Below, piece by piece: positions 17,919 to 26,356 of a DNA stretch of 64,000 bases (position 1 is the stretch's first letter; each line of letters opens with the position of its first letter). Both the position numbers and the translations under genes were made by a program. The notes beneath the pieces were generated by a model. It was not told the origin of the DNA, did no database searches, and was given only the letters and a program-made list of their open reading frames with translations. Origin of the DNA: Hyphomonas sp. (GTDB lineage: Bacteria > Pseudomonadota > Alphaproteobacteria > Caulobacterales > Hyphomonadaceae). Where the stretch lies: positions 1 through 64,000 of the forward strand of contig VMTE01000049.1 in assembly GCA_013791775.1 (NCBI GenBank), in the 5' to 3' direction.

Positions 17919-19354
17919 GGTTTAGATTTGAAAAGGCGGACGAGTTCTGCAATTGCCTTGGCGTGGCCGCCGTTGATGTCATCTACCGGGAACACGTCGA
18001 TCAGCACCTCTGGTGCAATACCCCGTCCTTCCCAGACGGCGCCGTTCGCGTCGGCATAAATTTCGTTCGACAGACCGAGCATCCATCCATTCGGCAAGCG
18101 CTTCTCTAGAATGTCTGAAAGTGCGCCGCGCGTGGTGGTGCCAACCTGGATGACATTCGCGAGCGGCTTCATGGAAAGGGTCAGGGTTTCCCCACCGCTG
18201 ACCGTGATGTCCGTGGTCAGAAGGTAGACCGGGCCGGTAAAGCGAACCCGATCTGAGGGTGTGAGCACCAGTTGCGTATGATAAGGGCGCTCCGCATCGG
18301 CGGGGCGTTTGTCGTAAATGTTGACAGGCGAAGCCGCAAAGCGGCTGGCAATCTCGCGGCTGATGAAATCATAGCCACCATGGTTCTGGCTTGCATCGAC
18401 GATCACGGCCCCGACGCCTGCTGCGATGAACTCGTTGAGGGCGGCATCCAGCGCGCTATTGACGATTTCAATGTCCGCCAACGGATCATCGAAGCCTGCC
18501 TCGGAATACCCACCGACCGTGTACATGGCGAAATAGCCGACATCCTTCGCCGCAAGTCCGTAGTGGATCCTCCCGTTGCCTGCGACCGTTCCAGCGCCAT
18601 TGAGCACGTCCTGCGGAATGCCCTCCTCCCACACGGCCTTGCGCATGGCGCGTTTGGCTTCGCGGGAGGTCAGCCCGGCTGCTGCGCCTTGCCGGATGAC
18701 AGCACCTTCTGTGGGGCCCTGCACGGGATCATAGACCCGGCGTTCGCCGCCAATCTCGCCTACCAGTGTCAAGTGGGCATCATTGATCCCTGCCAACATG
18801 CTGGAAAAGAGATCGAACAGCTCAGTCTCCGTCATTTCGTGGCGCAGCCCGCCGCGCGCCGCTTCGACACGGGCGTTCCAGTCCACACCATAGAGATCGA
18901 AGAAGGCGTAGTGCGCGCCCATGAAGCTCTCAAAGGCGGCGAAGTTGCCTTCGGGCGTGTTGGGAGGAGGGGTGAGGCACCGGTCCGGCAATCCGTCTTC
19001 GCGCAGGAATTGGTAAGTGTGCTGTTCCAGAGATGCGCCGACATGGAGAATTCTCTGCGCCTCATCCAGCCGGTAGGCATCCACGAAGTCGACAAAGCTG
19101 GAATCATCCTCCGTAAACGGAATGCATACCTCACCGGTGAGGTTGTGGAATGTTAGATTCTTGCCGTCGATCCCCATCAGAAGGCCATACCCGTTCGAAC
19201 GCCAGTAGCCGTTCATCGCTTGTGTTGGTCCTTCGAACGCCGCCATCGCCGAGACAGGTACGCTCGCGGGGACTGGTACAGTCTCGCGCAGACCGGCGCA
19301 GGCTGCAACGAGCAGCGCGCCTGCAAAGCTTGCAAGGGCTCGGGAAAATAGCAT
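17915..19354 (-). CDS. S41-family peptidase lipoprotein
   Basis: 479 aa. Lipoprotein signal MLFSRALASFAGALLVAAC from ATG 19354, which has GGAG six bases ahead; upstream in-frame ATGs at 19366 and 19387 lack a good ribosome site. The C-terminal half has the S41 (tail-specific protease/CtpA-like) core: GVGAVIVDASQNHGGYD, the VSGGETLTLSM nucleophile region and GTTTRGALSD...GIAPEVLIDV. No PDZ domain is evident. Probably a periplasmic or outer-membrane-linked protease or retired protease. Divergently transcribed from an Lrp/AsnC regulator that may control it. Confidence 0.82.
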   Translation of the reverse strand: MLFSRALASFAGALLVAACAGLRETVPVPASVPVSAMAAFEGPTQAMNGYWRSNGYGLLMGIDGKNLTFHNLTGEVCIPFTEDDSSFVDFVDAYRLDEAQRILHVGASLEQHTYQFLREDGLPDRCLTPPPNTPEGNFAAFESFMGAHYAFFDLYGVDWNARVEAARGGLRHEMTETELFDLFSSMLAGINDAHLTLVGEIGGERRVYDPVQGPTEGAVIRQGAAAGLTSREAKRAMRKAVWEEGIPQDVLNGAGTVAGNGRIHYGLAAKDVGYFAMYTVGGYSEAGFDDPLADIEIVNSALDAALNEFIAAGVGAVIVDASQNHGGYDFISREIASRFAASPVNIYDKRPADAERPYHTQLVLTPSDRVRFTGPVYLLTTDITVSGGETLTLSMKPLANVIQVGTTTRGALSDILEKRLPNGWMLGLSNEIYADANGAVWEGRGIAPEVLIDVFPVDDINGGHAKAIAELVRLFKSKP

Positions 19355-19460
19355 CGCTCGCTCCATACCGGTTCGTGAGAACAGCATAATCTGTGTTCGA
19401 TGGCATATCTCGCAGAATTTGCGTGCTCAAACGCTGAAAATCGGCGTATGTATCCAATCT

Positions 19461-19943
19461 ATGCCGAAAATCGCCAGCACGCTTTCAAATTCTTTCGATG
19501 CCTTTGATCGGGCCATCCTTGAGATTGTTCAACGGAACAATCAGGTCACGCATGCCGTGATCGGCGATCAAGTCGGGTTGTCGGGATCGGCTGTGCGCCG
19601 CCGGCTCGCGCGGCTTCGCGCGGCGGGTGTCATTCGCAAGGATGTGGCGCTGCTCGATTTGGACCAGCTGGGTGTCAGTCTCGTCGTGTCAGTCACGTTT
19701 GACACCGAAACACCGGAAATCTATGCCGCCTTCGAACAACAGGTCGCGGGCCTGCCAGAAGTGCAACAATGCTATCATATTGCGGGCGACCAGGATTTCC
19801 TCCTGATCGTGCACGCGCCCTCTCTCCAGTACTTCGAGGAGTGGGCGAAAGCACAGTTCATGCGAAACGAGGCGATCCGCCGCTATTCAACGACCGTGAT
19901 CTGGTCATGCAAGAAGTTCGAAACGGCGGTGCCTGTCCGCTGA
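19461..19943 (+). CDS. Lrp/AsnC-family transcriptional regulator
   Basis: 160 aa, standard family length. N-terminal winged HTH (FDRAILEIVQRNNQVTH...VGLSGSAVRRRLARLRAAGVIR) and C-terminal RAM/AsnC ligand domain (about 75-150). ATG 19461 is chosen over the TTG at 19419 since it starts the family domain; no clear Shine-Dalgarno is visible. The 106-bp gap to the divergent S41 lipoprotein probably contains both promoters, so regulation of that gene is a reasonable guess. Such proteins often respond to amino acids. Confidence 0.88.
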   Translation: MPKIASTLSNSFDAFDRAILEIVQRNNQVTHAVIGDQVGLSGSAVRRRLARLRAAGVIRKDVALLDLDQLGVSLVVSVTFDTETPEIYAAFEQQVAGLPEVQQCYHIAGDQDFLLIVHAPSLQYFEEWAKAQFMRNEAIRRYSTTVIWSCKKFETAVPVR

Positions 19944-19962
19944 CAGGCGAGCCAACGTCCGA

Positions 19963-20232
19963 TCAGTGCGCCAGCTTCAACCAGGCGCGTGCAGCTTGCA
20001 GGGCGAGCTTCACGTCGTCGGAGCTCAGCATTTCGGCCATGTCCTGGCGTTGGATCTTGGCCTCGTCATGGCCCCGCGCGGCGGCGAGGTTGAACCATTT
20101 GTGGGCTTCGACGAGGTTGACCTCCGTGCCGGTGCCGGTCGCGTATGCGAGGCCTGCACGGTAGAGGTCTTCGGGGAGGGAGTGGGCGCCGATCAGCGCG
20201 CCGGGCTCCATCGGGATGTCTGAGTAAGCCAT
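19963..20232 (-). CDS. Small Sel1-repeat protein
   Basis: 89 aa from ATG 20232, which has AAGGA eight bases upstream; the upstream open frame is not needed. Residues 20-60 contain one Sel1-like repeat (LAYATGTGTEVNLVEAHKWFNLAAARGHDEA) and a helical tail. Sel1 proteins usually have many repeats and serve as protein-protein scaffolds; a single-repeat 89-residue form is widespread in alphaproteobacteria but uncharacterised. No signal peptide, so probably cytoplasmic. Confidence 0.78.
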   Translation of the reverse strand: MAYSDIPMEPGALIGAHSLPEDLYRAGLAYATGTGTEVNLVEAHKWFNLAAARGHDEAKIQRQDMAEMLSSDDVKLALQAARAWLKLAH

Positions 20233-20436
20233 TTGTCTTTGTCCTTTGACACCTGCCGCATCTGGCTGGGGTTTCCCCATGTCCGCGCTGCGGCCCATTC
20301 ACCTGCCGGACCATCCGGCAACGGATCAAAGTTGACCTGAAGGGATTGGAACATGGTTAACATCGAAGGGGGCGCCCGGCGGCTTGGTTAAGCGCCGGGG
20401 ACGGTGTGTTAGGAAATGAGGCGAGCGGATGCCGGT

Positions 20437-20841
20437 CTATTCCGTACCCGGAAAGCGCAGGTGCACGGGAAGGGCGTGGAAGTCGTCCATCCAGGCCGGC
20501 TGCTCGGCCGTCTGGACGCGGGCGCCAGGCGGGAAGGCGGACGGATTGTCCAGCGTCACCGACTGCACGTCCACGCAGCCCGGCAGGTAGGTCTCGTTCC
20601 TGTAGAGCAGCCCGGTTCCGCAGGTGCCGCAGAAGCTGCGGAACGCGTCGCCTGACGAGTTATAGGTGGTGGGTGTGCCCTTCGTCAGCCTGAACTGGTC
20701 TTCGCGCAGGATGGCCCAGCTGACCATCGGCGCGCCGGCGCTCAGCTGGCAGTCCCGGCAATGGCAGATCGAGACGCGGGTGGGCGGCGCGGTGAGCTCG
20801 TATCGAATGGCGCCGCATTGGCAGCCGCCTGTGATCGCCAT
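20437..20841 (-). CDS. GFA-family zinc protein (glutathione-dependent formaldehyde-activating type)
   Basis: 134 aa. Zinc-binding cysteines in GGCQCGAIRY, ICHCRDCQ and FCGTCGTGL follow the GFA/CENP-V family. Founding members were reported to condense formaldehyde with glutathione, though many family members have other or unknown roles. Single gene. A hairpin CCCGGCG/CGCCGGG (20375-20381 and 20393-20399) lies about 40 nt past its stop, without a T-tract. Confidence 0.88.
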   Translation of the reverse strand: MAITGGCQCGAIRYELTAPPTRVSICHCRDCQLSAGAPMVSWAILREDQFRLTKGTPTTYNSSGDAFRSFCGTCGTGLLYRNETYLPGCVDVQSVTLDNPSAFPPGARVQTAEQPAWMDDFHALPVHLRFPGTE

Positions 20842-20895
20842 CGCACCCTCCGCGTGTTCATGCTTTGTTCAGAATGCCAGCGTCTGCCCCGCAAG

Positions 20896-20938
20896 TCAAA
20901 AAGAAAATCCCCGCCGGTCTTTCGACGGGCGGGGATTT
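20896..20938 (-). terminator. Rho-independent terminator after carD
   Basis: On the minus strand an 11-bp stem (GGCGGGGATTT complement at 20928-20938 with 20905-20915) around a 12-nt loop is followed by TTTCTTTTTG. It lies about 30 nt past the carD stop and is the strongest terminator in this part of the window. Confidence 0.85.
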
Positions 20939-20966
20939 CCGTGATTTACCTTCGCAAAGCCCGATA

Positions 20967-21491
20967 TCAGGCGGCGATCTTCTTCTTGGCCAGCGACTTG
21001 GCGAGTTTTTCCATCGCCTTGCCCTTGTCGATGTTCTCGACAGCGGCCAGCTCGCGGGCCATCCGGTCCAGCGCGCTCTCATAGAGCTGGCGCTCGGAGT
21101 AGGACTGTTCCGGCTGGTCATCGCCGCGGTGCAGGTCGCGCACGACCTCTGCGATCGAGATCAGGTCGCCCGAATTGATCTTGGCTTCGTATTCCTGGGC
21201 GCGGCGCGACCACATGGTGCGCTTGATGCGCGCCTTGCCGCCGAGGGTCTTCAGGGCGTCATCGACGAGCTTCGATCCAGCCAGGGCGCGCATGCCCGAG
21301 GCTTCGGCGCGGTTTGTCGGCACGCGCAGGATCATCTTGTCCTGGTCAAAGGCAACGACATAGACTTCGAGCGCCATGCCGGCGACCGTCTGCTTCTCGA
21401 CAGACGTGATCCTGCCGACACCGTGAGCCGGGTAGACAACGCTTTGCCCGACCTCGAACGCCAAAGTCCGAGTCTCTGCTTTTTTCGCCAT
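20967..21491 (-). CDS. carD: CarD-family transcriptional regulator
   Basis: 174 aa. Begins with an RNA-polymerase-interacting domain (FEVGQSVVYPAHGVGRI), followed by a basic helical C-terminal domain with the WSRRAQEYEAKI segment and a Lys-rich tail. CarD/CdnL proteins bind the RNA polymerase beta subunit and stabilise open complexes, notably at rRNA promoters. Located downstream of fdxA, as in many alphaproteobacteria, but separated by 261 bp that contain a perfect FNR/FixK box. Confidence 0.94.
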   Translation of the reverse strand: MAKKAETRTLAFEVGQSVVYPAHGVGRITSVEKQTVAGMALEVYVVAFDQDKMILRVPTNRAEASGMRALAGSKLVDDALKTLGGKARIKRTMWSRRAQEYEAKINSGDLISIAEVVRDLHRGDDQPEQSYSERQLYESALDRMARELAAVENIDKGKAMEKLAKSLAKKKIAA

Positions 21492-21592
21492 TCTGAATTG
21501 ACCCTTTTTCTACACACACGTAAGCGACGTCTTCCCGGCCCAGTTCCCTTATTGAAGGCACTGAGTAAGGAATTCCCGCTTCTCTATGATTA

Positions 21593-21606
21593 TTGATCAG
21601 GATCAA
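21593..21606. promoter_or_regulatory. FNR/FixK-type box upstream of carD
   Basis: TTGATCAGGATCAA is a perfect match to the TTGAT-N4-ATCAA consensus bound by Fnr, FnrL and FixK proteins. Its centre is 108 bp upstream of the carD start codon. If it acts as a class II activator site near -41, transcription would start about 67 nt before carD. fdxA ends 147 bp further upstream on the same strand, so carD is the only sensible target. Confidence 0.6.
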
Positions 21607-21752
21607 CGTGTAGCACGAAATTGGCGCATTTACAACAGTCGCGCGCAGGCGCCCGCGAAACGTAAACGGAATGGAATCAAGCACCTCGTTAACGTTTCAA
21701 GCACTGTGGAAGCTGTTGTGGCTGCAGTGCGAATCAGGCCCGGCAGGAAATG

Positions 21753-22094
21753 TCAGTCGCCTTGGCCGGGGTTCGGGCTGAAATATTTTTCCAGTTTTCC
21801 GGTTTCCTGGGCAAACGCTTCGCGGTCGTCCGGCGGCGCCTTCATCCGGGTGATGTTCGGCCAGGTCATGGCAAATTCCGAGTTGAGTTTCAGCCATTTC
21901 CCGTCGGGATCGTCCTCGGTGTCGGGCTTGATCGCCTCGACCGGGCATTCCGGCTCGCAGACGCCGCAATCGATGCACTCATCCGGGTGGATGACGAGCA
22001 TGTTCTCGCCCTCATAGAAGCAGTCGACGGGGCATACCTCGACGCAGTCCATGTATTTGCAGCGGATGCAGGCATCAACGACGATATAGGTCAT
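21753..22094 (-). CDS. fdxA: Seven-iron ferredoxin FdxA
   Basis: 113 aa. [29 protein letters not shown] carries the 3Fe-4S/4Fe-4S cysteine pattern, and [15 protein letters not shown] the second cluster motif. Small cytoplasmic electron carrier. Preceded on the same strand by the helicase, S4 and TerB-like genes, the first two being its usual alphaproteobacterial neighbours. The redox partner is unknown. Confidence 0.95.
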   Translation of the reverse strand: MTYIVVDACIRCKYMDCVEVCPVDCFYEGENMLVIHPDECIDCGVCEPECPVEAIKPDTEDDPDGKWLKLNSEFAMTWPNITRMKAPPDDREAFAQETGKLEKYFSPNPGQGD

Positions 22095-22193
22095 GGGAGG
22101 AGGACACTCGCGGGGCTTGAAATCAGGCCAGCCAATTGGCGACGCGGGCCCCTCCTGTCAATGCGGCGGTCTGAACCGCATGTGCAGTTTCCC

Positions 22194-22640
22194 TCACTCC
22201 GGAGGGGTACTGCGCGCTTCGGCCCGCCTCCGGGCATCTGCGCGGCTTATGTCATCGACATACAGGAGGCCGGCCACATGGCGGACATAGGCCTCTTCTT
22301 CATGCGACCGCTCCCCATCAGCCAGCACCACCCGGTAGATGGCCTCAATGACCTTTACGCGGTCTGCGAGGGCCAGTTTTTTCGCGTGCTTGGTGAACTG
22401 GTGGCTGCCGACGGCTTCTTCCGCCAGCATCTCGGCCTGGGCCAGCATGGCGTCTGCCTTATCGGCATCGAAGTTGAAGGATTCAAGCAGGATCTCGGCG
22501 ATCATGTCGCTCTCGATGTTGACATAGACTCCGTCCACGAGGGCGGCCTCGACCAGCAGAGCCGCGACCGCCACTTCCGCCGGCATCGGCAATTCGGCCG
22601 GCGTCTTGGGTGTGAACAGGTTTCGGAGGGACTTCATCAT
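22194..22640 (-). CDS. TerB-like (tellurite-resistance family) protein
   Basis: 148 aa, all-helical, with the TerB pattern of paired acidic helices (EVAVAALLVEAALVDG ... RVKVIEAIYRVVLADGERSHEEEAYVRHVAGLL). TerB-like domains bind metal ions and appear in stress and membrane-linked complexes; no other ter genes are near, so tellurite resistance should not be assumed. Its start overlaps the stop of the S4 gene (ATGA), so it is coupled to it. It separates the S4 gene from fdxA, an insertion not usual in this syntenic block. Confidence 0.82.
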   Translation of the reverse strand: MMKSLRNLFTPKTPAELPMPAEVAVAALLVEAALVDGVYVNIESDMIAEILLESFNFDADKADAMLAQAEMLAEEAVGSHQFTKHAKKLALADRVKVIEAIYRVVLADGERSHEEEAYVRHVAGLLYVDDISRADARRRAEARSTPPE

Positions 22641-22936
22641 GATGGCAACTCCAGCGGCCGGTACAGCGATCGGGCTTCATCGGCCGGCCCCCGGCGGGTC
22701 CCCAAGTCCAGCACTTCGACGCTGAGAATATCTGCCCCTTTGCCGAATGTCACGATGTCGCCCACGGCGAGGGACGCGCCCGGCTTGTCCGTCCGCCGTG
22801 TCGCCCCGGCCTGCGACAAGCGAAGGCCCGACTTGCGGACATAGGCGGTCGACAGCGCCCGCGTGCGGAAAAACCGTGCCCGCCAGAGCCAGACATCGAC
22901 CCGCACGGACGTGTCCGTGCCGCCGGCGGGCGTCAT
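22637..22936 (-). CDS. S4-domain RNA-binding protein (Hsp15-like)
   Basis: 99 aa. N-terminal S4 fold, VRVDVWLWRARFFRTRALSTAYVRKSGLRLS, with a basic C-terminal tail, as in Hsp15-type proteins that bind stalled 50S subunits or other RNA. Start and stop overlap both neighbours by four bases (ATGA at 22933-22936 and 22637-22640), linking it to the helicase and TerB-like genes. Pairing with an RNA helicase suggests a shared RNA-metabolism role (inference). Confidence 0.88.
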   Translation of the reverse strand: MTPAGGTDTSVRVDVWLWRARFFRTRALSTAYVRKSGLRLSQAGATRRTDKPGASLAVGDIVTFGKGADILSVEVLDLGTRRGPADEARSLYRPLELPS

Positions 22937-25683
22937 CTGAAGGGGCGGTACCGGAATGCACCGGCGGCGGCAGGCGGCTTCTGGACCTGTTTCGCACGGG
23001 CAGGCTTGTGTGGTTTAGGCGGTTTTGGCGGAGGCAGCAGGGCTGCAAGCGCCGCGAACGGACTGTCCGGATCGATCGGCTTCGACCGGCGCTCTGGCGG
23101 TTTGGGTCCGCCGCCCGGGCGCCGATCCTGGCCGCGCTCCGGGGCGCGTTCCGGCCGGTTGCCCGGACGCGGGCCGGGCCGGCGCTCCGGACGCGCGCCA
23201 CCATCTGGCGCCACGCCTTCGGTTTTCGGGCGCGGCGGACGGCGGGCCGGGCGCTCCTCGCCGTCGGGCCGGGCCCGCGCGGCGTAACGCCAGAGTATCA
23301 CGGCGCCGGTTTCCGGGTTCTTCTCGGCCGGCGCGATGCCGAAGCCCTTGAGCACGGTGGGCCAGTCCTCGGCCGGGCAGGAGATCACGGACGCCAGTTC
23401 CATCGGGATTTCAAACGCGCTCTTGGCCGCGTCCTTGCGGCGTTTGGCGAGTTCCCAGCCGAGACGTTCGGCGAGATCTGCCCGCACCGCCCGGCGCCCG
23501 AACCGCAGGTAGCCGTTTGCAGCCAGGGCGGCTTCGGGCCACGTGCCATCGAGGCCGAATGAGCCGGCGCCTTCCGGCGCGAGCGGGTACTCGGTCGAGG
23601 ATTCGACGGCCTTGAGGATCGCGATCATGCGTTGCGCGGCGGGCTTCTGCGCGTCGGGTGCATAGGCAGCCAGGCGGCCTGCCCGGATGCCGGCCGATTT
23701 CAACGCTTCACGCTGTTCGGGGTTCAGGCGGGGCGCCGATTCGTCCGTACGCAAATCAACGGCGGCGCCGCTTTCCAGGATCCGGAAGGCGAGTCCCCGC
23801 AGAAGGCTTTCGAGGGCCTCTCCGCTGCGGGCGAACGCAAGCCGGGCATGGGTAGGCAGCACCCGGCCGATTTCGCCGCGCACCCATTCCTCGATACGCG
23901 CCAGCGCCGCCTGGCGTTCCGAGGCCTCTGCTTCAAGCGCGCCGATGAGTTCGGTGCGCGGCGTCATCCATTGGGCCCCTTTGACCAGGCGTGCGACCGG
24001 CGCGCTCCTGTATTCGATTTCGGCCGCCTCGGTCAGCTTGAAGGCTTCCGCGGGGGCGGTCGCGATCTCGGCAAGTCGCGCCGTCAGCATCGGCCGTATG
24101 GCGGCCAGCGCCGCGCCGCGCACAGCCTTGCCTTCCAGTGTCCTGGCATCGACCACCGGCTCGAACGAGAGCCCTCTCAGCCGGCCGACCAGATGGCCTT
24201 CCACAGTCACGTCGCCGTCCGGCGTCAGATCAGTCACGAGCGCATCTTCCTTCCTCAAGCTTGCGAGCAGCGCGGTGGTGCGCCGGTCAACGAAGCGGGC
24301 CGTCAGCGCTTCGTGTAGCGCGTCAGACAGGGAGTCTTCAATCTCCCGGGTTTTCTGTTGCCAATAAGCCGGGTTCTGCAACCAGTCCTGACGGTTGGCG
24401 GCGTAGGTCCAGGTGCGGATGGCCGCGAGGCGTTGTTGCAGCTGGTTGATGTCGCCGCGCACCGAGGACAGCTCGTCCAGGCGCCGGCTGAGCCCGTCAT
24501 CGGACAGGCGTGCATCCGGATCGGCCAGCGTTTCGGCAAGCCCGAGTACCAGACGGCCATGGCCTTCCGGACCGGCCTTGCGGAAGTCCGGCAGCCGGGC
24601 GAGATCCCACAGGCGGCGCACCTTGCGCTCGCCGGTCACGTTCGGGCCGATGGCGGCGTCCTCGCCCATCCGCCGCAGAACCCATTCGTCCAGCGCGCGC
24701 GGATTGTGGATGAGCACCGGATTGCCGGAGGGGCGTTCGAGTGAACGGATCAGTGACTTGAGGCTCGCATAGTCGAGCGCAGAGTTGCGCCACTGGATGG
24801 CATCGACCGGGTCGAAGCGGTGGGCCTCGATGGCTTTCCATTCCTCGTCCTTGAAGGGCGGGCAGGTGCCGGTCTCGCCAAACTCGCCATCCGTGCGGAA
24901 GCGGCCGGCGCGGCCCGCGATCTGCCCGCATTCGGCCAGCGACAGGGGGCGGTGCCGGCGCCCGTCGAATTTGGTGCGCGAGGCGAACACGACGCGGTCG
25001 ACATCCAGGTTGAGACCCATGCCGATGGCGTCGGTGGCGACGATATAGTCGACTTCGCCGGACTGGTAGAGCGCGACCTGCGCGTTGCGGGTGCGCGGGC
25101 TGAGGGCGCCCATGACCACCGCCGCGCCGCCCTTCTGCCGGCGGAGCAGTTCGGCGATGGCGTAAACCTCCTCGGCGCTGAAGGCGACAATGGCCGTACG
25201 CTTGGGCAGCTTGGTGATCTTGGCATGGCCGGCATAGCGCAGCTCCGAGAAGCGGGGCCGCGGCTCGGTTTCGACGCCAAGTTTGAGGTTCTTCAGCAGG
25301 CCGCGCATCGTGTCGGCGCCTAGCAGCAGGGTTTCCGACATGCCGCGCATGTTCAGGATGCGGTCGGTGAAGACGTGGCCGCGGTCGTCGTCCTCGGCCA
25401 GCTGGATCTCGTCGATCGCCACGAAATCCGCACGCACATCGGCCGGCATCGATTCCACCGTGCACACGAAGTAGCGCGCGGTGGGCGGCTGGATGCGCTC
25501 CTCGCCGGTCAGCAGCGCGGCGTTGGCGTAGCCCTTGGCGGCAACGACCCGGTCATACACTTCCCGTGCAAGCAGCCGCAGCGGCAGGCCGATCATGCCG
25601 GTGCCGTGGGCGAGCATCCGCTCGATGGCGTAGTGCGTCTTGCCGGTATTGGTTGGGCCGAGGATGGCCTTCAGTATGGTCAT
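22933..25683 (-). CDS. Suv3-like superfamily 2 RNA helicase (MgpS type)
   Basis: 916 aa. Walker A LGPTNTGKTHYAIERM, Walker B AIDEIQLAEDDDRG, motif VI region ECGQIAGRAGRFRTDG. The order matches mitochondrial/bacterial Suv3-type helicases, which unwind RNA or RNA/DNA with ATP. The last 115 residues are a Pro/Arg/Lys-rich disordered tail (RRPGPRPGNRPERAPERG and similar) likely to bind nucleic acid. Heads the coupled helicase-S4-TerB operon upstream of fdxA and carD. Confidence 0.9.
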   Translation of the reverse strand: MTILKAILGPTNTGKTHYAIERMLAHGTGMIGLPLRLLAREVYDRVVAAKGYANAALLTGEERIQPPTARYFVCTVESMPADVRADFVAIDEIQLAEDDDRGHVFTDRILNMRGMSETLLLGADTMRGLLKNLKLGVETEPRPRFSELRYAGHAKITKLPKRTAIVAFSAEEVYAIAELLRRQKGGAAVVMGALSPRTRNAQVALYQSGEVDYIVATDAIGMGLNLDVDRVVFASRTKFDGRRHRPLSLAECGQIAGRAGRFRTDGEFGETGTCPPFKDEEWKAIEAHRFDPVDAIQWRNSALDYASLKSLIRSLERPSGNPVLIHNPRALDEWVLRRMGEDAAIGPNVTGERKVRRLWDLARLPDFRKAGPEGHGRLVLGLAETLADPDARLSDDGLSRRLDELSSVRGDINQLQQRLAAIRTWTYAANRQDWLQNPAYWQQKTREIEDSLSDALHEALTARFVDRRTTALLASLRKEDALVTDLTPDGDVTVEGHLVGRLRGLSFEPVVDARTLEGKAVRGAALAAIRPMLTARLAEIATAPAEAFKLTEAAEIEYRSAPVARLVKGAQWMTPRTELIGALEAEASERQAALARIEEWVRGEIGRVLPTHARLAFARSGEALESLLRGLAFRILESGAAVDLRTDESAPRLNPEQREALKSAGIRAGRLAAYAPDAQKPAAQRMIAILKAVESSTEYPLAPEGAGSFGLDGTWPEAALAANGYLRFGRRAVRADLAERLGWELAKRRKDAAKSAFEIPMELASVISCPAEDWPTVLKGFGIAPAEKNPETGAVILWRYAARARPDGEERPARRPPRPKTEGVAPDGGARPERRPGPRPGNRPERAPERGQDRRPGGGPKPPERRSKPIDPDSPFAALAALLPPPKPPKPHKPARAKQVQKPPAAAGAFRYRPFR

Positions 25684-25717
25684 TGCGGGTGAGGGGTGGG
25701 GATGGGGCGAGCTTAAG

Positions 25718-26200
25718 TCAAGCGCGGGCGCTGCCGAGACACCGGATCAAGCCATGCTCGTGCGGGTGGAAGGCCGGCGGCAGCAGCGTGCGGCCATCAT
25801 AGAGGGCGCCCTCAAGGGTCAGCGGCCCCTCATCGTTCCACAGGCAGATGGCGCCGCAGAGGTTGGTACCCGAGAGGCTCGCCTGGCGCAGCGAGGCACC
25901 GGTGAAGTCCGCCCCGACGAGGCAGGCGCCCGTGAGGTCCGCCGCCTTGAGGCAGGCATGGCGCAGCGATGCGCCGCGCAGGTGGGCATGGCGCAGCGTG
26001 GCCGACATCATCCGGGCATAGTCGAAGCGGGCGCCTTCAAGATTGGCCCAGTCGAGACAGGCCGCGCGAAGCTCGCAGTCCCGGAACACGGCGCCCGAGA
26101 GGTCGAGCCCGCTGAGGTCAGCACGCAACAGGTCCTGCCGCTCAATCGCTGCGCCGCGCAGCTCGGCCAGGCCCAGCTCCACAAACCGTCCAGAATCCAT
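25718..26200 (-). CDS. Pentapeptide-repeat protein
   Basis: 160 aa from ATG 26200; the frame is open further upstream to a TTG at 26272. Residues 25-125 are tandem A(D/N)LxX repeats (LRADLSGLDLSGAVF..., LRGASLRHACLKAADLTGACLVGADFTGASL) that fold into a right-handed quadrilateral beta-helix. Some relatives mimic DNA and bind gyrase, but most have no known role. No signal peptide seen. Single gene between the helicase operon and a divergent CitE-like gene. Confidence 0.8.
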   Translation of the reverse strand: MDSGRFVELGLAELRGAAIERQDLLRADLSGLDLSGAVFRDCELRAACLDWANLEGARFDYARMMSATLRHAHLRGASLRHACLKAADLTGACLVGADFTGASLRQASLSGTNLCGAICLWNDEGPLTLEGALYDGRTLLPPAFHPHEHGLIRCLGSARA

Positions 26201-26356
26201 GTACCGGATCGCGACCACACCCAGGCTCCCATTCCCGTCCGGTACGGTGGCGTGATTGGGCGCGCAGTGCAATCGTCATCGCGCGGGGTTTCCGTTTGAC
26301 CCCGGACCGGGCCTTGGATACCGGAAGGGACAAATCCGGAAGGTCCGACCGTCCCC

